Part shown: in pieces, positions 8,192 to 15,762 of the stretch | Position numbering within the stretch: the stretch's first letter is position 1 | How the letters are laid out: each line of letters begins with the position of its first letter | Origin: Hyphomicrobiales bacterium | GTDB taxonomy: Bacteria; Pseudomonadota; Alphaproteobacteria; Rhizobiales; Rhizobiaceae | Reading direction: 5' to 3' | DNA length: 32,413 nucleotides | Assembly (NCBI GenBank): GCA_900472785.1 | Contig: UCJH01000087.1 | Location: 1-32,413 of the forward strand | The notes under the pieces: model-generated | Databases searched by the model: none | What the model saw: only the letters and a program-made list of their open reading frames with translations | What the model was told of the DNA's origin: nothing | Program-made: the position numbers and the translations under genes

Positions 8192-9004
8192 TCATGCCGA
8201 CGAGGAAGCATTCTCCTCAACGATGCCCGACCGCGTATTGGCAATGACCAAACCGACGCCTGCATCTTCGAGCATCTGGACGTGCCTGTCCTCGATGCCC
8301 GAATCCGTGATCACCGTGGTGATGCGCTTCAGCCCGCACAGAATGAGGCTGGAGCGCTTGTGAAATTTCGACGAGTCGATCAGCACGACCAGTTCGTCCG
8401 CCTGGTCGATCAGCTTCTGCTCCGCCTGGATGAGCAGCGGATCAGCCTCCATCAGACCGAGCGGCCCCAGGCCCTGCGCACCCATGAACATGCGGCGTGC
8501 ATAGAAATTGCGCGTCACGTCATTGTCGAAAGGGCTCAAAATGATGTTCTGCTCGCGGTAGATCGTGCCGCCGGACAGCATCACCGTGTTCTTCGAATGC
8601 TTGAGCAGATGCTCGGCGATCGGGAAGGAATTGGTGAACACCTGCATGCGACGGTTGGCCAAAAAATGCACCATCTGAAAGGTGGTCGTGCCGCCATTGA
8701 TGATGATCGGCTCGCCGTCCTGGCAAAGCGCCACGGCCTCCTTGGCGATTGCCTGCTTCTGGCGGGCATGCAGGCCTTCGTTGACGCTGAAGGGGCGGCC
8801 GGCAAGGCCGACGAATTGCGGCGGATTGATCGCTTCGGCACCGCCACGCACCCGGCGGAGACGCTTCTGCACGTGCAGCGCCGCGATATCCCTGCGGATC
8901 GTCGCTTCGGAACTGTCCGTCAGATCGACCAGTTCAGGCACGGTGATGACCGGCTTGTCCTGGACCGCCGACAGGATAATCCTGTGTCGCTCTTTTTCGT
9001 GCAT
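8192..9004 (-). CDS. rhaR: DeoR-family transcriptional regulator of the rhamnose genes
   Basis: A 270-residue DeoR-type repressor with an N-terminal winged helix-turn-helix: VITVPELVDLTDSSEATIRR (about 19-38) and the LRRVRGGA wing. It is followed by a DeoRC sugar-phosphate sensor domain with IIINGGTTTFQM (about 99-110), VMLSGGTIYRE and a VVLIDSSKFHKRS motif. I place the start at ATG 9004, where GGAGGAG sits just upstream; the frame stays open to a TTG at 9016 that overlaps that ribosome site. It is the first gene of the transporter operon and divergent from rhaD, with two repeat arrays in between that are probable operators. The ligand is probably a phosphorylated rhamnose intermediate; this is inference from the family and operon. 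Confidence 0.92.
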   Translation of the reverse strand: MHEKERHRIILSAVQDKPVITVPELVDLTDSSEATIRRDIAALHVQKRLRRVRGGAEAINPPQFVGLAGRPFSVNEGLHARQKQAIAKEAVALCQDGEPIIINGGTTTFQMVHFLANRRMQVFTNSFPIAEHLLKHSKNTVMLSGGTIYREQNIILSPFDNDVTRNFYARRMFMGAQGLGPLGLMEADPLLIQAEQKLIDQADELVVLIDSSKFHKRSSLILCGLKRITTVITDSGIEDRHVQMLEDAGVGLVIANTRSGIVEENASSSA

Positions 9005-9023
9005 GTACTCCTCCAACCTTGCC

Positions 9024-9066
9024 TATGCTTCCATCACGATCGCGCATTGTCAATCACGTTCGCTCA
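9024..9066 (-). promoter_or_regulatory. Probable rhaR promoter with minus-strand 10-bp-phased operator repeats
   Basis: On the minus strand, units starting TGAGCGA, TGATTGA, TGCGCGA and TGATGGA recur with exact 10-bp spacing (plus-strand TCA/GCA cores at 9064, 9054, 9044 and 9034). The second unit contains a perfect -35 hexamer TTGACA (plus-strand TGTCAA, 9048-9053). Any -10 element is weak (AAGCAT/AGCATA at about 9024-9030). Repressor bound here would cover the rhaR promoter. Confidence 0.5.
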
Positions 9067-9091
9067 TAATTTTTCATTGTGCAGTGCAATA

Positions 9092-9143
9092 TGATTGTTT
9101 TTGATCGTTTATGATTGACACCAGTTCGAATTTTATGTGATCT
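9092..9143 (+). promoter_or_regulatory. Probable rhaD promoter with plus-strand 10-bp-phased operator repeats
   Basis: Three direct repeats, TGATTGTTT, TGATCGTTT and TGATTGACA, start at 9092, 9102 and 9112, one helical turn apart. The third contains a perfect -35 TTGACA (9115-9120), followed after 17 bp by a weak -10 (TGATCT, 9138-9143). Multiple phased direct repeats are typical of DeoR-family operators. The array faces the one in front of rhaR, so one regulator could control both transcripts. Confidence 0.55.
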
Positions 9144-9205
9144 GACGGCAACGAAGGCGCTTGCGGCTGCTGGCCGAGCGCAGAATTGACCGGGAGGAAA
9201 TTGAG

Positions 9206-11305
9206 ATGCTCGACAAGCAACAAGGCTCGCGCCTTGCCAATCTTTGGGACGACAGCAAGGCAGCGGCGATGAGCGAACCGGAGCGGCTTCTGTACCGCTC
9301 GAACCTTCTCGGTTCCGACAAGCGCATCACCAATTACGGCGGCGGCAACACCTCTGCAAAGGTCATGGAAAAGGATCCGCTCGGCGGCGGCATAGTCGAG
9401 GTGCTGTGGGTCAAAGGCTCGGGCGGCGACGTCGGCACCATCAAGATGGACGGCTTTTCGACGCTCTACATGGAAAAGCTGGAAGCCCTGAAGGGTCTCT
9501 ATCGCGGTCTCGAACATGAAGACGAAATGGTCGGCTACCTGCCGCATTGCACCTTCAATCTCAATCCGCGCGCGGCTTCGATCGACACGCCTCTGCATGC
9601 CTATGTGCCGAAGAGGCATGTCGACCACATGCATCCCGACGCGATCATCGCCATCGCCGCCTCCCAGAACAGCCGCGAACTCACCCAGAAGATTTTCGGC
9701 GACGACATCGGCTGGCTGCCCTGGAAGCGTCCCGGCTTCGAGCTCGGCCTCTGGCTGTCGAAATTCTGCGCCGAGAACCCGAACGCACGCGGCCTGATCC
9801 TGGAAAGCCACGGTCTGTTCACCTGGGGCGACACCGCCAAGGAAGCCTACGAGACGACGATCGAAATCATCAACAAGGCGATCGCCTGGTTTGAAGAGAC
9901 GAACACGGCGCCGGTCTTCGGCGGCGCGGTCAAGCCCGTGCTTGCTGCCGAGGAACGCCGCGCCATCGCGCAGAAGCTGATGCCGGTCATTCGGGGCATG
10001 ATCAGTGCCGACGAACGCAAGCTGGGTCACTTCGACGACAGCCAGGCTGTTCTCGATTTCGTAACGTCAAAAAACCTCGCGCCGCTGGCAGCGCTCGGCA
10101 CCTCCTGCCCCGACCATTTCCTGCGCACCAAAATCTGCCCGCTGGTGATCGATTTCGATCCGGCCAGCCCGGATATCGACAAGACGCTCGCCGGCCTTGA
10201 AGCCGCGATCGCCGAATACCGCGCCGGTTACGCTGCCTATTACGAGCGCTGCAAGCGCGACGACAGCCCGGCAATGCGCGATCCGAATGCCGTCGTCTAT
10301 CTCATCCCCGGCGTCGGCATGATCACCTTTGCCAAGGACAAGGCAACCGCGCGTATTTCCGGCGAATTCTACGTCAACGCCATCAATGTCATGCGCGGCG
10401 CGTCCGGCGTCTCGACCTATGTCGGCCTGCCGGAACAGGAAGCCTTCGACATCGAATACTGGCTGCTCGAGGAAGCAAAACTACAGCGTATGCCGAAGCC
10501 GAAGATGCTGGCCGGCAGAATAGCGCTCGTCACCGGCGGCGCCGGCGGCATCGGCAAGGCAACCGCCCACCGCCTGATGCAGGAAGGTGCCTGCGTGGTT
10601 CTGGCCGATATCGACGAGGCAGCGCTGGCCTCGGCATTGAGTGAACTCGGCGGCCGCTACGGCAAGGATTTCGTCCGTGCCGTTTCCATGAACGTCACCG
10701 ATGAAGCCGCCGTCGAAAAGAGCTTCGCAGACACGCTGCTCGAATTCGGTGGGCTCGATATTCTCGTCTCCAATGCTGGCCTCGCCTCCTCCGCACCGAT
10801 CGAAGATACGACGCTGGCGCTGTGGAACAAGAACATGGATATCCTCGCGACGGGCTACTTCCTCGTGTCGCGCGAAGCCTTCCGCATTTTCCGCAACCAG
10901 AAGGCCGGCGGCAACGTCGTCTTCGTCGCCTCCAAGAATGGCCTTGCCGCCTCGCCCGGCGCATCCGCCTATTGCACGGCGAAGGCGGCCGAAATCCATC
11001 TCGCCCGTTGCCTGGCGCTCGAAGGCGCATCCGCCCAGATCCGCGTCAACGTCGTCAACCCGGATGCGGTCCTGCGCGGCTCGAAGATCTGGTCCGGCGA
11101 ATGGAAGGAACAACGCGCCGCCGTCTACAAGACGGACATGGAAGGGCTGGAAGCCATGTACCGCGAACGCTCGATGCTGAAACTCAGCGTCTTCCCGGAA
11201 GACATTGCCGAAGCGATCTACTTCCTCGCCTCCGACATGTCGGCCAAGTCGACCGGCAACATCATCAATGTCGACGCGGGCAACGCCCAGTCATTCACAC
11301 GCTGA
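9206..11305 (+). CDS. rhaD: Bifunctional rhamnulose-1-phosphate aldolase / short-chain dehydrogenase
   Basis: A 699-residue fusion. Residues about 20-400 are a class II (zinc) aldolase/adducin domain, with the zinc-binding HMH (His141, His143) in HVDHMHPDAII and a third His202 in ESHGLFTWG. It cleaves L-rhamnulose 1-phosphate to DHAP and L-lactaldehyde. Residues about 435-699 are an NAD(P)-dependent short-chain dehydrogenase: TGGAGGIG cofactor loop (443-450), SNAG (522-525), and catalytic Ser576, Tyr589 and Lys593. This domain would oxidise L-lactaldehyde to L-lactate, channelling the aldehyde. The start is ATG 9206, chosen because GGGAGGAAA lies at 9192-9200; a longer reading from 9161 adds 15 residues with no ribosome site. 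It is first in the divergent rhaDI operon. This fusion replaces the separate E. coli RhaD and aldehyde dehydrogenase. Confidence 0.94.
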   Translation: MLDKQQGSRLANLWDDSKAAAMSEPERLLYRSNLLGSDKRITNYGGGNTSAKVMEKDPLGGGIVEVLWVKGSGGDVGTIKMDGFSTLYMEKLEALKGLYRGLEHEDEMVGYLPHCTFNLNPRAASIDTPLHAYVPKRHVDHMHPDAIIAIAASQNSRELTQKIFGDDIGWLPWKRPGFELGLWLSKFCAENPNARGLILESHGLFTWGDTAKEAYETTIEIINKAIAWFEETNTAPVFGGAVKPVLAAEERRAIAQKLMPVIRGMISADERKLGHFDDSQAVLDFVTSKNLAPLAALGTSCPDHFLRTKICPLVIDFDPASPDIDKTLAGLEAAIAEYRAGYAAYYERCKRDDSPAMRDPNAVVYLIPGVGMITFAKDKATARISGEFYVNAINVMRGASGVSTYVGLPEQEAFDIEYWLLEEAKLQRMPKPKMLAGRIALVTGGAGGIGKATAHRLMQEGACVVLADIDEAALASALSELGGRYGKDFVRAVSMNVTDEAAVEKSFADTLLEFGGLDILVSNAGLASSAPIEDTTLALWNKNMDILATGYFLVSREAFRIFRNQKAGGNVVFVASKNGLAASPGASAYCTAKAAEIHLARCLALEGASAQIRVNVVNPDAVLRGSKIWSGEWKEQRAAVYKTDMEGLEAMYRERSMLKLSVFPEDIAEAIYFLASDMSAKSTGNIINVDAGNAQSFTR

Positions 11306-11318
11306 TCCGGAGAACGAT

Positions 11319-12611
11319 ATGACACGGATGATCACACAGGACGTCATCGAGGCCGACAATGCCAAGCGCATCGCTGACCTGAAAGCCGACTACGACCATC
11401 TCGGCGCACAGCTTGCGCGCCGGGGCGTGGATATTCATGCGATCAAAGCGAAAGTCTCCGCTTACGGTGTTGCCGTTCCGTCCTGGGGTGTCGGCACCGG
11501 CGGTACGCGCTTTGCCCGCTTCCCCGGCGCCGGCGAGCCGCGCAATATCTTCGACAAGATCGAGGATTGCTCGGTCATCCAGCAGCTGACCAAGGCAACA
11601 CCGACCGTGTCGTTGCATATCCCGTGGGACAAGGTCGACGACCTGACGGGGCTGAAGGAAAAGGGCAACGCGCTCGGTCTCGGTTTCGACGCGATGAACT
11701 CCAACACCTTCTCGGACGCAGCCGACCAAAAGCATTCCTACAAGTTCGGATCGCTCTCCCATACGAATGCTGCAACGCGCCAACAGGCCGTCGATCACAA
11801 TCTCGATTGCATCGAGATCGGCAAGGCGCTGGGCTCCAACGCGCTCACCGTCTGGATCGGCGACGGCTCCAACTTTCCGGGCCAGAGCAACTTCACCAAG
11901 AGCTTCGAGCGTTACCTCGACGCGATGAAGGCGATCTACAAGGGCCTGCCGGAAGACTGGAAGATCTTCTCCGAACACAAGATGTTCGAGCCTGCTTTCT
12001 ATTCGACCGTGGTGCAGGACTGGGGCACCAACTATCTGATCGCCCAGGAACTCGGCCCCAAGGCGCATTGCCTCGTCGACCTCGGTCACCATGCGCCGAA
12101 CGTCAATATCGAAATGATCGTCGCCCGGTTGATCCAGTTCAAGAAACTCGGCGGCTTCCATTTCAACGATTCGAAATATGGCGACGACGATCTCGATACG
12201 GGCTCGATCGATCCCTACCGCCTGTTCCTCGTCTTCAACGAACTGGTGGACGCAGAGACACGACAGGCAGACGGTTTTGCGCCGATGCACATGCTCGACC
12301 AGAGCCACAATGTCACCGACCCGATCGAAAGCCTGATGAACTCGGCGACCGAGGTCAGCCGCGCCTATGCGCAGGCACTGCTCGTCGATCGCAAGGCGCT
12401 GGAAGGCTACCAGGACGGCAACGACGCGTTGATGGCGACGGAGACGCTGAAGGCCGCGTTCCGTACCCATGTCGAGCCGATCCTCGCCATGTCGCGCTAC
12501 GAGGCCGGCGGCGCGATCGCGCCTATTTCGGCCTATCGCGCCAGCGGTTACCGCGCCAAGGTCTCGGGCGAACGCCCGGCATCGAAGAGCGGCGGCGGCG
12601 GCATCGTCTGA
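11319..12611 (+). CDS. rhaI: L-rhamnose isomerase, Pseudomonas stutzeri type
   Basis: A 430-residue metal-dependent isomerase converting L-rhamnose to L-rhamnulose. It is of the P. stutzeri RhaI type, not the E. coli RhaA type. The length and the metal-site residues agree with that enzyme: Glu219 and Lys221 in EHKMFEP, Asp254 and His257 in VDLGHHAPN, His281 in GGFHFND, Asp289 and Asp291 in KYGDDDLDTGS, and Asp327 in HMLDQSH. The ATG at 11319 follows the rhaD stop by 13 bp, with CCGGAGAA as ribosome site, so the two are cotranscribed. A glycine-rich C-terminus (KSGGGGIV) ends the protein. A hairpin terminator follows 32 bp after the stop. Confidence 0.95.
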   Translation: MTRMITQDVIEADNAKRIADLKADYDHLGAQLARRGVDIHAIKAKVSAYGVAVPSWGVGTGGTRFARFPGAGEPRNIFDKIEDCSVIQQLTKATPTVSLHIPWDKVDDLTGLKEKGNALGLGFDAMNSNTFSDAADQKHSYKFGSLSHTNAATRQQAVDHNLDCIEIGKALGSNALTVWIGDGSNFPGQSNFTKSFERYLDAMKAIYKGLPEDWKIFSEHKMFEPAFYSTVVQDWGTNYLIAQELGPKAHCLVDLGHHAPNVNIEMIVARLIQFKKLGGFHFNDSKYGDDDLDTGSIDPYRLFLVFNELVDAETRQADGFAPMHMLDQSHNVTDPIESLMNSATEVSRAYAQALLVDRKALEGYQDGNDALMATETLKAAFRTHVEPILAMSRYEAGGAIAPISAYRASGYRAKVSGERPASKSGGGGIV

Positions 12612-12643
12612 TCCATCGACGCCTATCGGTACACGACCGTCAG

Positions 12644-12677
12644 CCCCCGGCATGAAAATGCCGGGAGCGTTTTTTTT
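12644..12677 (+). terminator. Rho-independent terminator of rhaDI
   Basis: An 8-bp stem CCCGGCAT (12646-12653) with ATGCCGGG (12658-12665) and a GAAA tetraloop is followed by T8 (12670-12677). It lies about 35 bp after the rhaI stop, the ideal place to end the rhaDI transcript. Confidence 0.9.
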
Positions 12678-12795
12678 GCGGATGTTGGCATGTCATCACA
12701 GCAAGATATATTCGGAAATTGTCACATGCTCCCCTAACCATCGGGCTGTGTCGCACTATGTCGAATTGTGAAATGCAACAGGAAAGGAACCATCC

Positions 12796-13050
12796 ATGGG
12801 CATTGAAAGCATTCTCATATTCATCCTGATCGGCGCCATCGCCGGCTGGCTTGCAGGCCTGATCGTCAAGGGCTTCGGCTTTGGTCTTCTGGGCAATATC
12901 GTCGTCGGCATCGTCGGCGCCTTCATCGCCGGTGCACTGTTTCCACGGCTCGGCGTGCCGCTCGGCGACGGGATTCTGGGTGCGATCCTTGCCGCCACCC
13001 TCGGCGCGGTGATCCTTCTCCTGCTGATTCGCGTCATAAAGCGCGCCTGA
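12796..13050 (+). CDS. GlsB/YeaQ/YmgE family small membrane protein
   Basis: An 84-residue inner-membrane protein of the transglycosylase-associated (PF04226) family. Three hydrophobic helices (about 4-24, 31-50 and 58-80) carry the glycine-rich signature: IGAIAGWLAGLIVKG, then LLGNIVVGIVGAFIAG and ILGAILAATLGAVI. The C-terminus is basic (RVIKRA). The ATG is preceded by AGGAAAGGA. Family members are often stress-responsive; the molecular function is not settled. It appears to be its own transcription unit: the rhaDI terminator is upstream and a hairpin follows. Confidence 0.9.
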   Translation: MGIESILIFILIGAIAGWLAGLIVKGFGFGLLGNIVVGIVGAFIAGALFPRLGVPLGDGILGAILAATLGAVILLLLIRVIKRA

Positions 13051-13065
13051 CCCCGATACACAGCC

Positions 13066-13095
13066 CGGCCCGCATTTTTACTGCGGGCCGTCATC
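13066..13095 (+). terminator. Hairpin after the GlsB-like gene, possible weak terminator
   Basis: CGGCCCGCA (13066-13074) pairs with TGCGGGCCG (13082-13090), a 9-bp GC-rich stem with a 7-nt loop, 15 bp after the GlsB-like stop. The T5 run only begins at about 13101, so termination efficiency is uncertain. Confidence 0.5.
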
Positions 13096-13121
13096 GATCG
13101 TTTTTCAGTGACGGAGCATAT

Positions 13122-13310
13122 ATGTCGGAGCCATATAAAACGGACATCGAACAGGCCCTGAAGGCTTTCATCGCCGATCACCCCGGCATCCATTCGCGTG
13201 AAGCGGCGATCGCCGCCGTGCTGGAAAACTGGTTCAGCACCCATGGATATCTGCCGGCCGGTCAGACGGGGACCCGTCCCGAGGACCTTGACGCGACCAA
13301 CGACGACTGA
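13122..13310 (+). CDS. Hypothetical protein, 62 aa
   Basis: A small acidic, soluble protein of unknown family. The first part looks helical (DIEQALKAFIADHPGIHS, then REAAIAAVLENWFSTHGY), reminiscent of the helix pairs in short DNA-binding or antitoxin-like proteins, but I cannot assign it. The C-terminal 15 residues are polar and probably disordered. The ATG at 13122 has a weak CGGAG site. Composition and codon use fit its neighbours. It lies between the GlsB-like gene and the YbaK-like gene on the same strand. Confidence 0.6.
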   Translation: MSEPYKTDIEQALKAFIADHPGIHSREAAIAAVLENWFSTHGYLPAGQTGTRPEDLDATNDD

Positions 13311-13354
13311 AAAAAATCGACAGCACTGCATCCGATCCTGTTTTCGTGAGTGTC

Positions 13355-13816
13355 ATGAGCCTTTCCTCTGTCAAAGCCTTCTTCGCCGAAAAAGCCCCGG
13401 ATATTACCGTCATAGAGCTTGAGCAAAGCACGGCAACGGTCGCGCAGGCCGCAGAAGGCCATGGCGTCACGCCGGGCCAGATCGCCAAGACGCTGGCTTT
13501 GCGGGTGGGGGACGAGGTTATCCTGATCGTTACGCGCGGCGACGCCCGGCTGGACAACAGGAAATTCAAGGCAAAATTCGCAACCAAGGCCAAGATGCTG
13601 GGTTTCGATGAAGTGGAAGCCGAGACCGGCCATCCGGTTGGTGGCGTCTGCCCCTTCGGCCTTGTGAAACAACATACGATCTATTGCGATATCGCGCTCA
13701 GGGCCTTTGATGAAGTGGTGCCCGCAGCCGGTGCGACCAATGCCGCCGTGCGGATCAGCCCGGTGCGCATGGCCGAACTTTCCGATGCCGCCTGGATCGA
13801 TGTTTCGGACGTCTGA
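13355..13816 (+). CDS. YbaK/aminoacyl-tRNA deacylase-domain protein
   Basis: A 153-residue protein of the YbaK/EbsC/ProX superfamily, cytosolic domains that hydrolyse mischarged aminoacyl-tRNAs (for example Cys-tRNA-Pro or Ala-tRNA-Pro). Family features are the GVTPGQIAKTLALRVGDEVILIVTRGD core with its conserved lysine, LDNRKFKAKFATKAKML, and the GHPVGGVCPFGL loop before a final strand-helix segment. Which tRNA it edits cannot be told from the sequence. The frame is open to a GTG 9 nt upstream (13346). I prefer ATG 13355, preceded by GTGAG, though neither start has a strong ribosome site. Confidence 0.88.
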   Translation: MSLSSVKAFFAEKAPDITVIELEQSTATVAQAAEGHGVTPGQIAKTLALRVGDEVILIVTRGDARLDNRKFKAKFATKAKMLGFDEVEAETGHPVGGVCPFGLVKQHTIYCDIALRAFDEVVPAAGATNAAVRISPVRMAELSDAAWIDVSDV

Positions 13817-13936
13817 CACATTGCTGCCGTTCAATGACCACAAAGGTTGACTTCAAGTAAATGGGCTTTGCTGCATCGTCGCGTTGCGGCGGGCAAAGCA
13901 TGCATTTTTTGGAAAGACAGTGGAGTTGACGTGCTT

Positions 13937-14326
13937 ATGAGACAATTTGCCTGGCCCGCGCTGGCAGTGTTTTTCGCTGCCACGGCGACATCGGCCATGG
14001 ATCAAAGGCTTGTGCGGCAGTTTGAAAAGCTCGACCCGGAGACCCGCCTGGAACAGCGATGCGATACCGAAGCGATGGAGCAGATCAGCGCCGACAAAAG
14101 CGTCTACCGGCCGGACAAGGTGATCGCCTACACCTTTGCCGATCCCATTATGGAGGACAACGCCATGAAGGCTCCGGGTGCGGTTTTCCGCAGCAAGGGT
14201 GAGTGGTACAGGCTGAAATTCAAATGCAGCACCGGACCCGACCATATCGAGGTCCTGTCCTTCAAGTATAAAATCGGCGACATCGTTCCACATGACGAAT
14301 GGGAACGGCACTACCTCTATCCTTGA
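13937..14326 (+). CDS. DUF930-like secreted protein
   Basis: About 129 residues. The N-terminus MRQFAWPALAVFFAATATSA is a probable Sec signal peptide cleaved near residue 20, so the mature protein should be periplasmic. The mature part (LDPETRLEQRCDTEAMEQI, then YRPDKVIAYTFADP, and EWYRLKFKCSTGPDHIEVLSFKY) resembles the DUF930 proteins of Rhizobiales, with two cysteines that could form a disulfide. Function is unknown. A GTG at 13931 is an alternative start with better spacing from GGAG (13922-13925). The longer reading from 13847 adds a Cys/Trp-containing leader without support. Confidence 0.75.
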   Translation: MRQFAWPALAVFFAATATSAMDQRLVRQFEKLDPETRLEQRCDTEAMEQISADKSVYRPDKVIAYTFADPIMEDNAMKAPGAVFRSKGEWYRLKFKCSTGPDHIEVLSFKYKIGDIVPHDEWERHYLYP

Positions 14327-14395
14327 CATCAGCGAGATTGAACAAAGCAAAGTGAGCGCGGCGATGCCTGCGCGGTGTCGTTGCTGCGGCTGCGC

Positions 14396-14482
14396 TTAAA
14401 GCACGAGGAAGATCAGCATCATAGACCCGACCGAAAGTGCCGCGAAAATGTTCAGAAGCGTTTTCATGATATGAACGGTCAT
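14396..14482 (-). CDS. Small membrane peptide, 28 aa, hypothetical
   Basis: An ATG at 14482 has AAGGA 8 nt upstream on the minus strand and encodes MTVHIMKTLLNIFAALSVGS and a further eight mostly hydrophobic residues before TAA. The result is one membrane helix with a short polar N-terminus. An internal ATG at 14467 (MKTLLNIF) is an alternative start. It converges on the DUF930-like gene, whose stop is 69 bp away. Support is limited to the ribosome site and the helix; I do not recognise a family. Confidence 0.4.
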   Translation of the reverse strand: MTVHIMKTLLNIFAALSVGSMMLIFLVL

Positions 14483-14775
14483 GCCACACGTCCTTGCTCG
14501 ACAGGTCGAAACCCTGAACGGATGCACTTGCGTCCGTCCTCAAGGGCAACAACGAACAAACTGTGGTTTTGATCCATTGTTGGAACCAGTCAAAGCTAAT
14601 TTACCCCATGGACATTAAGAATACGTCACCAAAGGAACGGGATCGCCGCCGTTAACCTCGTTCTTTAACGAAATGGCAAGTTTGTTGTTTTTCCGAACTG
14701 CGGCCGACCAGTGGACATGCCAGGACAAAACCTTAGGATGGCACTTGAACAAACACGAAAAAACATGAGGCTACC
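14483..14775. other. Intergenic region upstream of the LysR gene
   Basis: No convincing gene on either strand. It is AT-richer than its surroundings, with TTAACC- and TTTAACG-like words, and should hold the promoters for the 28-residue ORF (leftward) and the LysR gene (rightward). A GGAAC at 14634-14638 is not followed by a CGTT at the distance needed for an extracytoplasmic general-stress promoter. Confidence 0.35.
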
Positions 14776-15759
14776 ATGCCCCGGCCGAGACGCCGCTTCG
14801 TCTGGGAACTAGACTGGAACCTGCTGCGCACCTTCACGGTCATCGTCAAGGAGAAAAGCCTGACGGCCGCTGGCGAAAAACTGTCGCTGAAGCAGCCGAC
14901 CATCAGCAATGCCCTGCGACGCCTGGAGGACCAGATGGGCTGCCGGCTCATCGAGCGGACCTCCAGCCATTTTCAGGTGACGGCGGCGGGGACGCGGCTC
15001 TATACGGAATGCGCCCGCATGCTCGATATCGTCTCCGCCTTGCCCGACCTTGTCGACGAGACTGACGAAGACATATCCGGCCCCATCGAAATGGCTTTTG
15101 CAAGCCACATCGAGTGCCCTTTTCTCGATCGCTTTCTGGCCGATTTTCAAGCGGAGCATCCCGATATCAGCTATGCCACGACGGTGATGCCGAGCCGGCA
15201 GGCGGCAGCGTCGGTGCTGGCGCAGGAGGTCAGCCTCGCCATCTGCCTTGCGCATGAACACCATCCCGAACTCGACCATGCGATCCTGTACCGCGAGCAT
15301 TTCGGCTATTTCTGCGCGCCGGGACACCCCTTGTTCGGCCAGACAAACCTGACGCTCGAGGCGTTGCGCCGGCTCGACTATGTGACGTTCAAGACAGACC
15401 AGATGACCGACGCACTCAGCCCCGTCGCAAACCTGCGGCAACAGGCCGGCTTCGAAGGCCGGCTGCTGGGAACCTCGTCCAGCCTGGAGGAAGTGAAGCG
15501 GCTGATCAAGATCGGCTCGGGCTTCGGCCCGCTGCCGATCCATGTCGTGGCGGACGAGATTGCCGCCAAGCAGCTCTGGCAGCTGCCGCCCTATGACAAT
15601 CAGCCGGTTGTCGACGTGTACATTATATCCAGACCGGATGCCCGGCGCAGCAAGGCGGAACGGGTGTTTCTGCAGCATCTGCTTGCCGCCATCGATACGG
15701 TGCCGCTCAGTGAGCGCACCTATCCGCAGACCCTCGCCCCAGCCGAAAATGCGGCCTGA
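14776..15759 (+). CDS. LysR-family transcriptional regulator
   Basis: A 327-residue LysR regulator. The winged HTH is at about residues 15-75 (LLRTFTVIVKEKSLTAAGEK, then KQPTISNALRRLEDQMGCRL), followed by a two-lobed effector domain beginning near SGPIEMAFASHIE. The end contains a short Pro/Glu tail. A basic N-terminal extension (MPRPRRRFVWELD) precedes the HTH. The ATG has GAGG 6 nt upstream. It converges on the five-gene minus-strand operon with only 3 bp between stop codons, so it may control that operon, but the operon promoter is 5.5 kb away and the effector is unknown. Confidence 0.88.
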   Translation: MPRPRRRFVWELDWNLLRTFTVIVKEKSLTAAGEKLSLKQPTISNALRRLEDQMGCRLIERTSSHFQVTAAGTRLYTECARMLDIVSALPDLVDETDEDISGPIEMAFASHIECPFLDRFLADFQAEHPDISYATTVMPSRQAAASVLAQEVSLAICLAHEHHPELDHAILYREHFGYFCAPGHPLFGQTNLTLEALRRLDYVTFKTDQMTDALSPVANLRQQAGFEGRLLGTSSSLEEVKRLIKIGSGFGPLPIHVVADEIAAKQLWQLPPYDNQPVVDVYIISRPDARRSKAERVFLQHLLAAIDTVPLSERTYPQTLAPAENAA

Positions 15760-15762
15760 TCG

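Noticed and set aside
9074-10030. Minus-strand 318-residue ORF over rhaD
   Set aside because: Antisense shadow of the aldolase domain; no motifs or ribosome site.
13862-13902. GCTTTGC/GCAAAGC inverted repeat before the DUF930-like gene
   Set aside because: Only a 7-bp stem with a loop over 20 nt and no T-tract; likely chance.
14634-14660. GGAAC...CGTT words as a general-stress ECF sigma promoter
   Set aside because: The spacing between GGAAC and either CGTT (11 and 20 nt) does not fit the expected distance.
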